Program-made: the position numbers and the translations under genes | Shown: positions 42,578 to 51,098 of the stretch, piece after piece | Numbering within the stretch: the first letter of the stretch is position 1 | How the letters are laid out: each line of letters starts with the position of its first letter | The notes under the pieces: generated by a model | Told to the model about the DNA's origin: nothing | The model's database searches: none | Seen by the model: only the letters and a program-made list of their open reading frames with translations | Assembly: GCA_019637435.1 (NCBI GenBank) | Contig: JAHBVO010000004.1 | Location: forward strand, 62,001-126,000 | Length of the DNA stretch: 64,000 nucleotides | Direction of reading: 5' to 3' | DNA from: Candidatus Obscuribacterales bacterium | Lineage (GTDB): Bacteria > Cyanobacteriota > Vampirovibrionia > Obscuribacterales > Obscuribacteraceae

Positions 42578-42680
42578 TTCCAAAGGCTTGGCTACTATAT
42601 GGCAAAGTATTAAAAGATTGCTCGAAAGGCATGCTGGGGTGAGATTTGGATGCGATGTGGAAATCTGGAAGGACAGGTTT

Positions 42681-43014
42681 GGCTACGAGGCGTAGACGGA
42701 ATTGGCGAAATCCGGCAATGAGGCGTAGACAAAGTGGCTTTTTTGAACGGCTATGAGGCGGGGAGGGCTCGAAAAGCGGCTTGCAGAGGCTGTCTTTGGA
42801 CATTGGGAGCACGTCGGCATATAGTAGAGGGGATTTTGGCTACGAGGCGTAGACGGAATTGGCGAAATCCGGCAATGAGGCGTAGACAAAGTGGCTTTTT
42901 GAACGGCTATGAGGCGGGGAGGGCTCGAAAAGCGGCTTGCAGAGGCTATCTTCGGACGGGCGGAGCACGTCGGCATATAGTAGGATGGCTTTGGGAACGT
43001 CGGTATATAGTAGA
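42681..43014. repeat. Two 157-bp direct repeats plus a partial third between convergent genes
   Basis: Units start GGCTACGAGGCGTAGACGG at 42681 and 42838 and end GGCATATAGTAG at 42827 and 42983. A short third piece (CGTCGGTATATAGTAG) follows. Each end carries TACTATA on the minus strand (42820-42826, 42976-42982, 43006-43012). Different in sequence from the 4441-4760 repeats but alike in plan. Confidence 0.9.
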
Positions 43015-43027
43015 CGGATTTGGAAAA

Positions 43028-43055
43028 TGCATCTCGGAGGGGGCTCCGAGATGCA
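43028..43055 (-). terminator. Perfect 12-bp 3' hairpin
   Basis: TGCATCTCGGAG pairs with CTCCGAGATGCA around GGGG; on the minus strand TTTTCC follows after an A. It ends the 43573-43064 message. Confidence 0.8.
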
Positions 43056-43063
43056 CGAAAGCG

Positions 43064-43573
43064 TCAGATCGATTCGAAACCGATGAGAGCCGCATTGGCT
43101 GCTTCATCGGCGAAGTTGCTCAGGTATTCGTCGGTGTCCTTGTAGCCGGCGGCGACCTTCTTCAGGATCTTGTGGGCGCGCTCATAGAGCGGTTTCGCTT
43201 CCTTGGCGCGGTCGAGGTTGGTCAGTGCTTCGGCGACGTTGAGGAGGCAGACGCCGGTGCCGAGGTGTTCGCCGCCGAGTTCCTTCTCGCTGAGGGCGAG
43301 CGCAGCCTGGTGTTCGACCAGCGCCTGAGCCGCATTGCCTTCGATTTCCGGTAGATGCGCTTCGGCGACGAGCAGCCAGACGCCCTTCTCGCCGATGATT
43401 CCGCCGCGCGCGGACAGAACCGTTCGAGAAGCGGTGAGCATGGCGCGGGCGAGCGGGAGCTGTTCCGGATTGAGGTAGCCCTGGGCCTGGCGACGGATGG
43501 CGTCGGCGAATTCGCGTTCGTGTTCTACCGGGTCGCCAGAGCAACCGCAGCAACCTTCATGTTCGTGTGACAT
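43064..43573 (-). CDS. TPR-type protein with an N-terminal Cys/His segment
   Basis: 169 residues. The start MSHEHEGCCGCSGD is rich in Cys and His and may bind a metal. The rest is TPR-like helices (LPLARAMLTASRTVLSARGG, GTGVCLLNVAEALTNLDRAK, EAKPLYERAHKILKKVAAGY), so it is probably a soluble adaptor. AAGGAG precedes ATG 43573, and a stem-loop (43632-43656) lies in the leader. GC-rich codon use. It follows the DUF4139 gene on the same strand, with a terminator between. Confidence 0.75.
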   Translation of the reverse strand: MSHEHEGCCGCSGDPVEHEREFADAIRRQAQGYLNPEQLPLARAMLTASRTVLSARGGIIGEKGVWLLVAEAHLPEIEGNAAQALVEHQAALALSEKELGGEHLGTGVCLLNVAEALTNLDRAKEAKPLYERAHKILKKVAAGYKDTDEYLSNFADEAANAALIGFESI

Positions 43574-43676
43574 GGGATTCTCCTTTGAGTTGGCGCGAGT
43601 TCGTAACAACAGTGCCTGAGGCGACTCCTGTTGAAGCGAAGCGAACCGGCGCTTCAGATGTGACTTTGAACGAAAA

Positions 43677-43702
43677 GGGAGGCATCCCGAAGAATGCCTC
43701 CC
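43677..43702 (-). terminator. Intrinsic terminator after the DUF4139 gene
   Basis: GGGAGGCAT pairs with ATGCCTCCC around eight bases; on the minus strand TTTTCGTT follows. It lies 31 bases past the stop at 43733. Confidence 0.8.
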
Positions 43703-43732
43703 TCCCTTATCTCAGCTCAGCCGGAGATGAGC

Positions 43733-45400
43733 TCAGTTGATGCGGTAGCGGATGCCGTAGCGGACCTTGAACTCACCGGCGATCGCCGACTCGTTCTTGC
43801 CCGGGACCTCGACGCGGAAGGTGCCCGTGCCGGTGCTGTCGCCGAACTTGATGAATTCGTGCGACTTGTCGAGCAGTTCGGCGTCGGCGGGAACGTAGTC
43901 GTGGATGACCACTTCGACGCCCGTGTCCTTGTAGTTGTAGACCGTGATTTCGCGGGTCTCCTCGGCGAACCGGGGCTTCGGCTTGAGCTTCTTCTTCTCC
44001 TTGCCGTCGGCCGTGGGCGCGTGTTCGAGGATCTCGGTGCGGCGACCGAAGTCGGGACGACCGACATTCGGACCGCCAGTGACACCGACCATCGGGCGCA
44101 TGGTCGCGGATTCATCGCCGCCGTCACCTTCATCGGTTTCGACGACTTCCTCCTCGACCGGCTTGGGGTCTTCCTTGTAGGAGACCTGCTGGCGAGTGAC
44201 CTTGATGTCGCGCGCCGGGTTGCGCAGATCGATGCTGAACTCCTCGCCGACGGCGATGTGGCCGCCGAGGAAGGCGCTGTCGGTCTTCTGCAGCTCGCCC
44301 TGGCTGTCGGCTTCGAAGATGCGAACATCACCCGGAGGCAGCGGGGCGCCGAGACCGTTGGCGTCCGAGTTGCAGAGGCGCAGCTTCACCGAGACGGGCA
44401 GCTTGGGCAGGTCGGCGGGGTTGTCGCCGTCGAGCCGGAAGTACTGACCGGGGTTGTTGGCGTGGTACTCGTGCACGACCGGGACGTTTCCGAAGAAGAC
44501 GAGCGCCGGGCTGTTGGGGACGCCGTTCTCGAGCGTGACGCGGTCGGTCAGGCGATACATCTTCTGCTCGCCGACGCTCTCCGATTCGGCGGAGTCGACC
44601 GAGAAGTCCGCGCTCTCGAGTCCACCGCGGCCGCCACCCATGGCAGACATGGCCATCATCGGAGCGGCCGCGGCGCGGATGCCCTTGGAGCGAGCCCGGT
44701 TGGCGGCGTCGGATTCGTTGTGCCCGGCGATCAGCTTGATGCCGGCGTCCGGGAAATCGGTGCCGGATTCGTTGCCGAGGTCGACGTAGCAGGCGAAGCG
44801 TTCGAGCTTGCCGGCCTTCTGGTTGTAGAACACCTCGTACCAGGGGGTCCAGTTGACGCCCTCGGACTCGTAGAGCAGCTTCAGGTGGAACTCGCCCGCC
44901 TTCTCGACGTTCGGCTCCATGGCGAGGACCGTGAGGTTGGAGAGACCGGCGGGGACGTTGCCGAGCTCGAACTTCGCGGTGATGGGGACGACGAGGACCT
45001 TGCCGCCCCTGATGCGCAGCACCGCGATGCGGTTGTCGACGATGTGCTCGAGGGTGCCGGTGATGCGGCGCTCGTTGCCGGCCTTGGTCTCTTCGATCAG
45101 CGTGATCTTGCTGCCGACGGACTGGGCGAGCATGGTCTGCTGGGTCAGATTGGCGGGGCGCAGCGAGCGCTGACCGACGCGGAAGGTGCCGGAGCCGGCG
45201 ACGGAGACGATGGTCTGGCTGTTCGGAACGAAGCGCTTCGGCAGACCGCCGATGAAGACACGGGAGCGACCTGCAGGGAGCTGGAGCACGCGGGTCTCAC
45301 GGATGACCGCGGGACCGCTCTGATAAGCCGTCAGTTCGACCGTGGAGGCGTTGTCGGACGTGATGGCGTCGGGGCGAGCGTCGTGATTCTGAGTCGACAT
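43733..45400 (-). CDS. DUF4139-domain protein
   Basis: 555 residues, no signal peptide. The DUF4139 pattern is seen in the middle (VNWTPWYEVFYNQKAGKLER, then VDLGNESGTDFPDAGIKLIAG) and near the end (ETREITVYNYKDTGVEVVIH). A flexible insert rich in Met/Gly/Ala (AAAAPMMAMSAMGGGRGG) and an acidic stretch (VEEEVVETDEGDGGDE) lie between. The domain is beta-rich; relatives are often secreted, so a cytoplasmic form is unusual. Function is unknown. AAGG lies ahead of ATG 45400, and a six-pair leader hairpin is at 45422-45438. GC-rich codon use. Confidence 0.82.
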   Translation of the reverse strand: MSTQNHDARPDAITSDNASTVELTAYQSGPAVIRETRVLQLPAGRSRVFIGGLPKRFVPNSQTIVSVAGSGTFRVGQRSLRPANLTQQTMLAQSVGSKITLIEETKAGNERRITGTLEHIVDNRIAVLRIRGGKVLVVPITAKFELGNVPAGLSNLTVLAMEPNVEKAGEFHLKLLYESEGVNWTPWYEVFYNQKAGKLERFACYVDLGNESGTDFPDAGIKLIAGHNESDAANRARSKGIRAAAAPMMAMSAMGGGRGGLESADFSVDSAESESVGEQKMYRLTDRVTLENGVPNSPALVFFGNVPVVHEYHANNPGQYFRLDGDNPADLPKLPVSVKLRLCNSDANGLGAPLPPGDVRIFEADSQGELQKTDSAFLGGHIAVGEEFSIDLRNPARDIKVTRQQVSYKEDPKPVEEEVVETDEGDGGDESATMRPMVGVTGGPNVGRPDFGRRTEILEHAPTADGKEKKKLKPKPRFAEETREITVYNYKDTGVEVVIHDYVPADAELLDKSHEFIKFGDSTGTGTFRVEVPGKNESAIAGEFKVRYGIRYRIN

Positions 45401-46037
45401 TTCGTTGTTACCTTAGTAGTTAGCAGGGATATCCTGCTGTGGGATTCGCTATCTCAATTGGGTTTCGGTCTACCAGCGAAACCGACGAAATCCATCCGCA
45501 AGATCCGTGCCAATCAGTTGTTCGAATCCGCCTGCCGTATTGGGCGAGCCCTGAGCCGACAGTAATGTCTCGCTCGCATTGAGGATCTGCTCTAAACGCA
45601 ATCGCCATGTCAGGTCGCGACGCATCGTAGCTGGATCTCAACGCTTGCCTTTTGTGGGCAAGGTTCTCGAGCGAACATATGTTCAGTTCAGGGTTTGAAG
45701 CGGAATCGAGTGGTAGGCACGTATCGATAGGAACGAGTAGACGTCACAGCCTATTAACTGTCTTTCCAGCACTGCCAGTCAAAAGTAGTTCAGGTTTACA
45801 TTAGTGCGGCTTGCGGAAACTATTGTAGTCAGCGCGTTTCCGCAAGCTTGAGGTTGTAAAGCCTGTAGCACTCTTAATTTTGGACGGTCTTTGCGCGGCT
45901 GCGCTAATACTGGAAAACCCCATAGCCAGTGGCAGTTGGCGCTCGTGATATTTGCTGGGTTGTATATCGATCAGGGCTTGTTTCGATATCGCTCGTTTGC
46001 ATGCTTTTGAAGAATGGCTTTTAAAGCCGTTCTTCGC
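45401..46037. other. Intergenic region of about 640 bp
   Basis: Leader and presumably promoter of the DUF4139 gene at the left, then the 3' side of the phosphatase gene. No gene, repeat or clear terminator is seen. Confidence 0.35.
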
Positions 46038-46601
46038 TCACTCGAAATCGTGCGGAATTTTGTTCCAACTCTTCGCGTGCTTGACAACGACTCCGCGCAG
46101 ATTGTCGAAAGCCTCATGGAATCCGAATCTAAGCATCTCATCGTAAGCGTCGCGAAATGTCCAATCATGTGCGCTCATGCGATAGATCGCACACATCAAG
46201 CCGGTTCTGTCCATTCCATGAAGGCAATGAACGAAAACCGAATGCGCTTTCGCCTCCTTCATAAGTTCTAAAAACTGCTCCACTTTTTGATCATCAGGAA
46301 TATCAAACGGGCGCAGTGGGATCGAGATGTAGTCAAGACCGAGCTCCTGTACGATAGCGCGTTCCCCAGCGATGAGATTTGGCTCTTCACGCAGATTGAC
46401 GATTGTTTTTACGCCCTTCTCTTTCAGTTTGATAAACCCTTCGCTATGAGGCTGACCGCCACGCCAGAGTTCCGCCCCCACGAACTGAAGATTTGGAAGA
46501 TGTTCGTACGAGAAATTCGATTCCGCGACCCGTCGGTGCATATGCAATCGGCCTTTTGAAAACTTTTGCTTGTCGAGCGCCACTTTGGCGATCATAAACA
46601 T
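46038..46601 (-). CDS. Dual-specificity/tyrosine phosphatase-like protein
   Basis: 187 residues. The P-loop FVHCLHGMDRTG has the C-x5-R motif of protein tyrosine/dual-specificity phosphatases. The acid loop is likely PLRPFDIPDD. Upstream VKTIVNLREEPN matches the fold. Relatives act on phosphotyrosine, phosphoserine, or phosphoinositide-like substrates; the target is unknown, though a Hanks kinase is encoded elsewhere in the window. Cytoplasmic. It is divergent from guaA with 66 bases between the starts. Confidence 0.85.
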   Translation of the reverse strand: MFMIAKVALDKQKFSKGRLHMHRRVAESNFSYEHLPNLQFVGAELWRGGQPHSEGFIKLKEKGVKTIVNLREEPNLIAGERAIVQELGLDYISIPLRPFDIPDDQKVEQFLELMKEAKAHSVFVHCLHGMDRTGLMCAIYRMSAHDWTFRDAYDEMLRFGFHEAFDNLRGVVVKHAKSWNKIPHDFE

Positions 46602-46667
46602 ACCCGATTTGCGATACTTCTACTTATTCTCAAACCGTCCTCACTGCCAGTTTGCAAGGAGAGCAAG

Positions 46668-48272
46668 GTGACCTCAACACAGGCTAATCCCGGACAAGAA
46701 ATACTTGCCGACAATTGTTTGACCGACTCGATTGCGATTCTTGATTTTGGATCGCAATACTCACAGCTTATTGCAAGGCGAGTTCGAGAAACAAAAACAT
46801 ATTCCGAGATGCTGCCGTTCAGCGTATCTTGCGAAGAACTCAAACGACTGAATCCCAAAGGAATTATTTTGTCCGGCGGTCCGAACAGTTGTTACGATGA
46901 GTTTGCTCCTAAGCTTGACCCGGCAATCTGGACAATGGGTCTTCCCATCCTCGGTGTTTGCTATGGAATGCAGCTCATGGCGCATGACCTGGGGGGCACT
47001 GTAGAACCAGGCGATGTGCGTGAGTACGGTCGCGCATTGCTGACGATCACCCATCATGGCAAACTTTTCGAGGGGATGGAATCTACGCTCGAAAGCTGGA
47101 TGAGCCACGGCGATAGCGTCACTGAATTGCCAGACGGTTTTGAAGTAATCGGTAGAACTCTTGCGACAGCGGTTGCGGCAATCGCTGATGAAGAGCGCGG
47201 AATGTACGGCGTTCAGTTCCACCCCGAGGTCGTGCACACACGCGGTGGACAGCAAGTGCTGGAAAACTTTGTCGTCAACGTTTGTGGTTGTACTCAGAGC
47301 TGGACGATGGACAAATACGTCGATCAAGCGATCGCTAAGGTCCGCGAACAAGTAGGTGACAAGCGCATCTTGCTTGCATTGTCCGGTGGTGTGGATAGTT
47401 CGACATTGGCTTTCCTCCTTCATAAGGCGATTGGGGACAAACTAACGTGCATGTTTATCGATCAAGGTTTCATGCGCAAAAACGAGCCTGAGTGGCTGGT
47501 TGAGAAGTTCGCAGAGTTCAAGATTCCAGTGCAGTTCATCAAGGCACGCGAACGGTTTATCTCTAAACTGGCCGGCGTGACTGATCCTGAGCAAAAGCGC
47601 AAAATCATCGGCAAAGAGTTCATCGAAGTTTTCGATGAAGAGTCTGCAAAACTCGGACCGTTCGACTACCTAGCTCAGGGAACCTTGTATCCGGACGTCA
47701 TCGAGTCGGCCGGAACGCGCATCGATCCAAAGACCGGCGAGCGCATCGCCGTCAAGATCAAGTCGCACCACAATGTGGGTGGTCTTCCGAAGAATTTGCA
47801 ATTCAAGTTGGTTGAGCCATTCGCAAAGCTGTTCAAAGACGAGGTCCGTCTTCTCGCACGCGAGCTGGATGTGCCCGAGGGCATTGTGGTTCGTCATCCA
47901 TTCCCAGGTCCCGGTCTGGCAATCAGAGTCGTCGGCGAAATTACCAAGGAGCGGTTGAAGACTCTTCGCGAAGCTGACTGGATCATTCGCGAAGAAGTTA
48001 AATCACACGGCTTGTACCGTCAGGTATGGCAAATGTTCGGTATCCTCCTGCCGACTCTTTCAGTCGGCGTGATGGGTGATCAGAGAACATACATGAACCA
48101 GATTGTTATCCGCGCCGTCACCAGCGAGGATGGCATGACTGCTGACTGGGCTCGACTTCCATACGATCTGCTTGAGACTATCTCAAGCAGAATCGTCAAC
48201 GAAGTTCCAGGCATCAACAGGGTTATGTACGATGTGACATCGAAGCCTCCAGCAACGATTGAATGGGAGTAG
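46668..48272 (+). CDS. guaA: GMP synthase (glutamine-hydrolysing)
   Basis: 534 residues, standard length. Converts XMP, ATP and glutamine to GMP, the last step of guanine nucleotide synthesis. The glutaminase domain is first (ILDFGSQYSQLIARRVRE; Cys98 in GVCYGMQ; HPE in GVQFHPEVV). The ATP-pyrophosphatase domain follows (P-loop SGGVDSST from Ser239), then the dimerisation domain (GLAIRVVGEIT, closing YDVTSKPPATIEWE). I chose GTG 46668 with AAGGAG six bases ahead; a longer frame upstream lacks a ribosome site. Confidence 0.97.
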   Translation: MTSTQANPGQEILADNCLTDSIAILDFGSQYSQLIARRVRETKTYSEMLPFSVSCEELKRLNPKGIILSGGPNSCYDEFAPKLDPAIWTMGLPILGVCYGMQLMAHDLGGTVEPGDVREYGRALLTITHHGKLFEGMESTLESWMSHGDSVTELPDGFEVIGRTLATAVAAIADEERGMYGVQFHPEVVHTRGGQQVLENFVVNVCGCTQSWTMDKYVDQAIAKVREQVGDKRILLALSGGVDSSTLAFLLHKAIGDKLTCMFIDQGFMRKNEPEWLVEKFAEFKIPVQFIKARERFISKLAGVTDPEQKRKIIGKEFIEVFDEESAKLGPFDYLAQGTLYPDVIESAGTRIDPKTGERIAVKIKSHHNVGGLPKNLQFKLVEPFAKLFKDEVRLLARELDVPEGIVVRHPFPGPGLAIRVVGEITKERLKTLREADWIIREEVKSHGLYRQVWQMFGILLPTLSVGVMGDQRTYMNQIVIRAVTSEDGMTADWARLPYDLLETISSRIVNEVPGINRVMYDVTSKPPATIEWE

Positions 48273-48308
48273 CCTAAGACGATTGTTCGCTATGGAGCTT
48301 GAGTCTCT

Positions 48309-48574
48309 TCACTTCACATCAGTGTCTTCATAGACTGCATCTAACGAGAACCTGAGGTCGTGGTTCGGCATCGCTGTGAGAATAAACTCTTCTGTATTCC
48401 GAAAAGTGTTCACTGTCCACCGGCGGGCTTCCACTCTTTGATAGAGCAGAACTTCTCGATGACCCTGGTGAACGATCGCGTATTGTTTAAGCGAGTATGC
48501 CTTCCGTCGCTGTGCAGCTCAAAGTCGAGATATTCCTCGACTGAGAGATTAAGCATGTTTTCCGGCATTACCAT
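48309..48574 (-). pseudogene. Decayed Uma2-type nuclease gene
   Basis: One frame from ATG 48574 reads MPENMLNLSVEEYLDFELHS, like the start of Uma2 (DUF820) proteins. A shifted frame then reads KAYSLKQYAIVHQGHREVLL, YQRVEARRWTVNTF and ends LDAVYEDTDVK, like the Uma2 C-terminal half. The catalytic middle with its PD-(D/E)xK residues is gone, so an internal deletion and a frameshift have killed the gene. Uma2 families are especially numerous in cyanobacteria. Confidence 0.6.
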
Positions 48575-48877
48575 GTACGCCTCGCAGCAGATCAGTTACC
48601 AGTTGCAATTCGATTATAGCCCCGCGGAACTTCAATGCAAGAGCCGGCTCATTTCGATAAACTGCTGATTTAATCAAGATCTTGACGATTTCTGTCTTAT
48701 CCTGCAAGTATTCGAAAAGGTGCAGCAATTGTCAGTGTTTCTTTTCAAACCGCTTTTCAAAGAGCGCTTTCTGCTGTTTAAAGCGCGCCTTCCACAGTTT
48801 AAAGCGCACCTTCAACAGGTTTACATCCAACCTTCTGCAGGTCTGAAAACGTTAGTGGAGATTGTCACTAGGGTATT

Positions 48878-50857
48878 ATGCTTCTGACGCGGAAAGCGGA
48901 TGGCGTGGTGAGCGAGCAAAAATCAAACAATATTTTGCAAGGGTGGATTTCCGCTCTAGGTGCCCGATTCCTGATCGGCTTTTTGTTCTTCTTTGCCTTT
49001 TTTATGGGCTGCTGGGTCGCGGGAGCAGGGCTCCACGACCCGGATACCTGCTGGTTACTTGCGATGGGCAAGTACGTTTTCGAAACCGGTTCGGTTCCTT
49101 CCGTGGATCCGTTCTCGTACACATTCTCTGCCCTCACCGCTGGTGGTGGCGCGGTTGACTTCGCTGCTTTGTCATCCGGCACCTCTACTGGTTCTCCGCG
49201 TTTGTTCGTTCCCTACCAATGGCTGACGGAACTGGTTTTCTATCTCGCGTACAAGGTCGGCGCTGGCTACGCGCTTCTCACTCTCGTTGACTGCGTTTTA
49301 GTTACGGCGCTCCTTGTCGGTCCGCTGATGTTCTTCCGTTCTCTGCGTGCCCCGATGTTCCCCGCCGTCTGTTTAGTGATACTGGGAGTGGTGGCAGCTT
49401 CATTTCATTTTCTTGCGCGACCGGAAATATTTTCCTATCTGTTTTACCTTGTGATGCTTGGGTTGACCGTTCGATTCCGGCTCGCCGTCGAGAATAACGA
49501 AGAGTTTCAGAAAGAAGATTTGAAACTGCTTTTCAAACCCGCGTTGCTGATGGTTTTTTGGGCGAACATGCATACTGGCTTTATGTCAGCGTTTATAACA
49601 CTCTCGATCTTCTGTGTGGCATCTACGATTGAAGCTTTTAGTCGTCCGCTGGTCAAAAAGAAGGCCATTGTTTTTCCATGGATCCTGTTTCTCAGCCTCA
49701 TTGCAGCATCCATGATCAATCCGTTTGGTCCCCGATTGTGGGCGTACGTTCCGGAGTTATTTTTCTCGCCGCTCAATAGATACATTAACGAACTCAGTTC
49801 CATTAAGCTTTCTCACCTTACCGAATGGACATTTTACCCCTTCTTCTTGTTTGCGCTGGTAGTACTGGTGGTGCTCGCAAAAGTCGTCGGCGTCTGGCGG
49901 AAGAACGGTAAGTTCCCGATTGGTTGGTCGTTTTCCGTTGCGTCAATTATCGGCGTTCTCATCGCTGCGATTTGTTGCATGCGATTGATCCCGTTCGTAG
50001 TTGTTTTCCTCCTGACTGAGGTGGCGTGGCTACTGAAAGGGCACACGAGATTCTCTCCGGATAAAACCGATTCAGCCGTCGGCGAGAATGTCCTCTCCGC
50101 CGTCGCGCCTGCGAGCGAGTCAAGTTCCGCACAGGATGCCGTTGCGCTTGCGAGCGAGTCAAGTTATGCACAGGATGCCGTCGTGCCTGCGAGCCAGCCC
50201 AGTTCCGCAGAGCATGCCGTCGCGCCTGCGAGCGAGTCAAGTTCCGCACAGGATGCGGTCGCCTCTGCGAGCCAGCCCAGTTCCGCAGAGCATGCGCTCG
50301 CGCCTGCACCCACCGATGCGCCCTCGATGAATGCGAGAGTCACAGGCATGCTCAACTACGGTTCGTGGCCTGGAATTCTTCTCGCGCTGTCATTGTTTGG
50401 CGTCTTTATGATATCGACGAGAGTGGTCGAACCCACGATTCCTCAAGGCAGTGGCGCGTTTCCCGCGCCATTCGATGCGATGCGTTTTCTCTCGAAAAAG
50501 CTTCCCGTTGGAAAGGTTTTCAACGACGCGCAGTTGGGCGACATGATGATCTGGTATTTAATCGCCCAGGAGAAGCCTCTTCTAGCCCAGGATCCGTACA
50601 AGCCTGAGATTGTAAAAACGAAGCCCAAAGTTTTTATCGACACGCGTTTCGACATGTACGGCGCGCCACTTGTCGGCGATTACTACGTAATGCGCAATGC
50701 GAAACCGGGTTGGCAACAGCTGTTTGAGCGATACAGATTCGACTGGGTTTTCTTGCCGACCAAAGCGAATCTGGTGAAAGAACTTTCGCAGAGCGCGGAC
50801 TGGCAGGAAGTCTACCGTGAAAAATCTGCAGTCATTTTCGTCAGGAAAAACCAGTGA
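48878..50857 (+). CDS. Polytopic membrane protein, glycosyltransferase-like, with repeat insertion
   Basis: 659 residues with about ten membrane helices. The first extracytoplasmic loop has HDPDTCWLLAMGKYVFETG then PSVDPFSYT, a layout seen in large GT-C-like (PMT/ArnT-related) membrane proteins; activity is not certain. A loop at about residues 405-480 carries five 14-residue repeats (ASESSSAQDAVAPA type), followed by a last helix and a soluble C-terminal domain. The repeats are DNA-level 42-bp units (50090-50300). No operon partner is evident. Confidence 0.65.
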   Translation: MLLTRKADGVVSEQKSNNILQGWISALGARFLIGFLFFFAFFMGCWVAGAGLHDPDTCWLLAMGKYVFETGSVPSVDPFSYTFSALTAGGGAVDFAALSSGTSTGSPRLFVPYQWLTELVFYLAYKVGAGYALLTLVDCVLVTALLVGPLMFFRSLRAPMFPAVCLVILGVVAASFHFLARPEIFSYLFYLVMLGLTVRFRLAVENNEEFQKEDLKLLFKPALLMVFWANMHTGFMSAFITLSIFCVASTIEAFSRPLVKKKAIVFPWILFLSLIAASMINPFGPRLWAYVPELFFSPLNRYINELSSIKLSHLTEWTFYPFFLFALVVLVVLAKVVGVWRKNGKFPIGWSFSVASIIGVLIAAICCMRLIPFVVVFLLTEVAWLLKGHTRFSPDKTDSAVGENVLSAVAPASESSSAQDAVALASESSYAQDAVVPASQPSSAEHAVAPASESSSAQDAVASASQPSSAEHALAPAPTDAPSMNARVTGMLNYGSWPGILLALSLFGVFMISTRVVEPTIPQGSGAFPAPFDAMRFLSKKLPVGKVFNDAQLGDMMIWYLIAQEKPLLAQDPYKPEIVKTKPKVFIDTRFDMYGAPLVGDYYVMRNAKPGWQQLFERYRFDWVFLPTKANLVKELSQSADWQEVYREKSAVIFVRKNQ

Positions 50858-50889
50858 TAGTGGCGCTTCCAATTGCCGCACCTGCGTGA

Positions 50890-51098
50890 GTTGTCTATCG
50901 TCGTGAGTTCCGCACCGAGAGCGTCAGAGGCTGTCTATCGAGGTTCCCCATCTAGAGAGTCACATGGAGACTGTCTATCGAGGTTCCCCATCTAGAGCGG
51001 CACATAGAGACTGTCTATCGAGAGTTCCACACCTAGAGCGTTACTTCGAGGCTGCCTATCGAGAGTTCCACACCGAGAGTGTCACTTCACCGTACTCG
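50890..51098 (-). repeat. Five 40-41-bp tandem copies resembling the 3' end of the hydrolase gene
   Basis: Plus-strand TGTCTATCG/TGCCTATCG anchors at 50892, 50932, 50972, 51012 and 51053. On the minus strand the gene ends ATCTCGGCGGAACGCTCG then TCGAATAG; the nearest copies read CTCTCGGTGTGGAACTCTCG then ATAG. So the array extends from the gene end, with the terminal TAG kept. Confidence 0.8.

Noticed and set aside
43694..45565. 623-codon plus-strand frame opposite the DUF4139 gene
   Set aside because: Mirror frame of a GC-rich gene; Val/Asp/Gly/Ala-rich and without domain or ribosome site.
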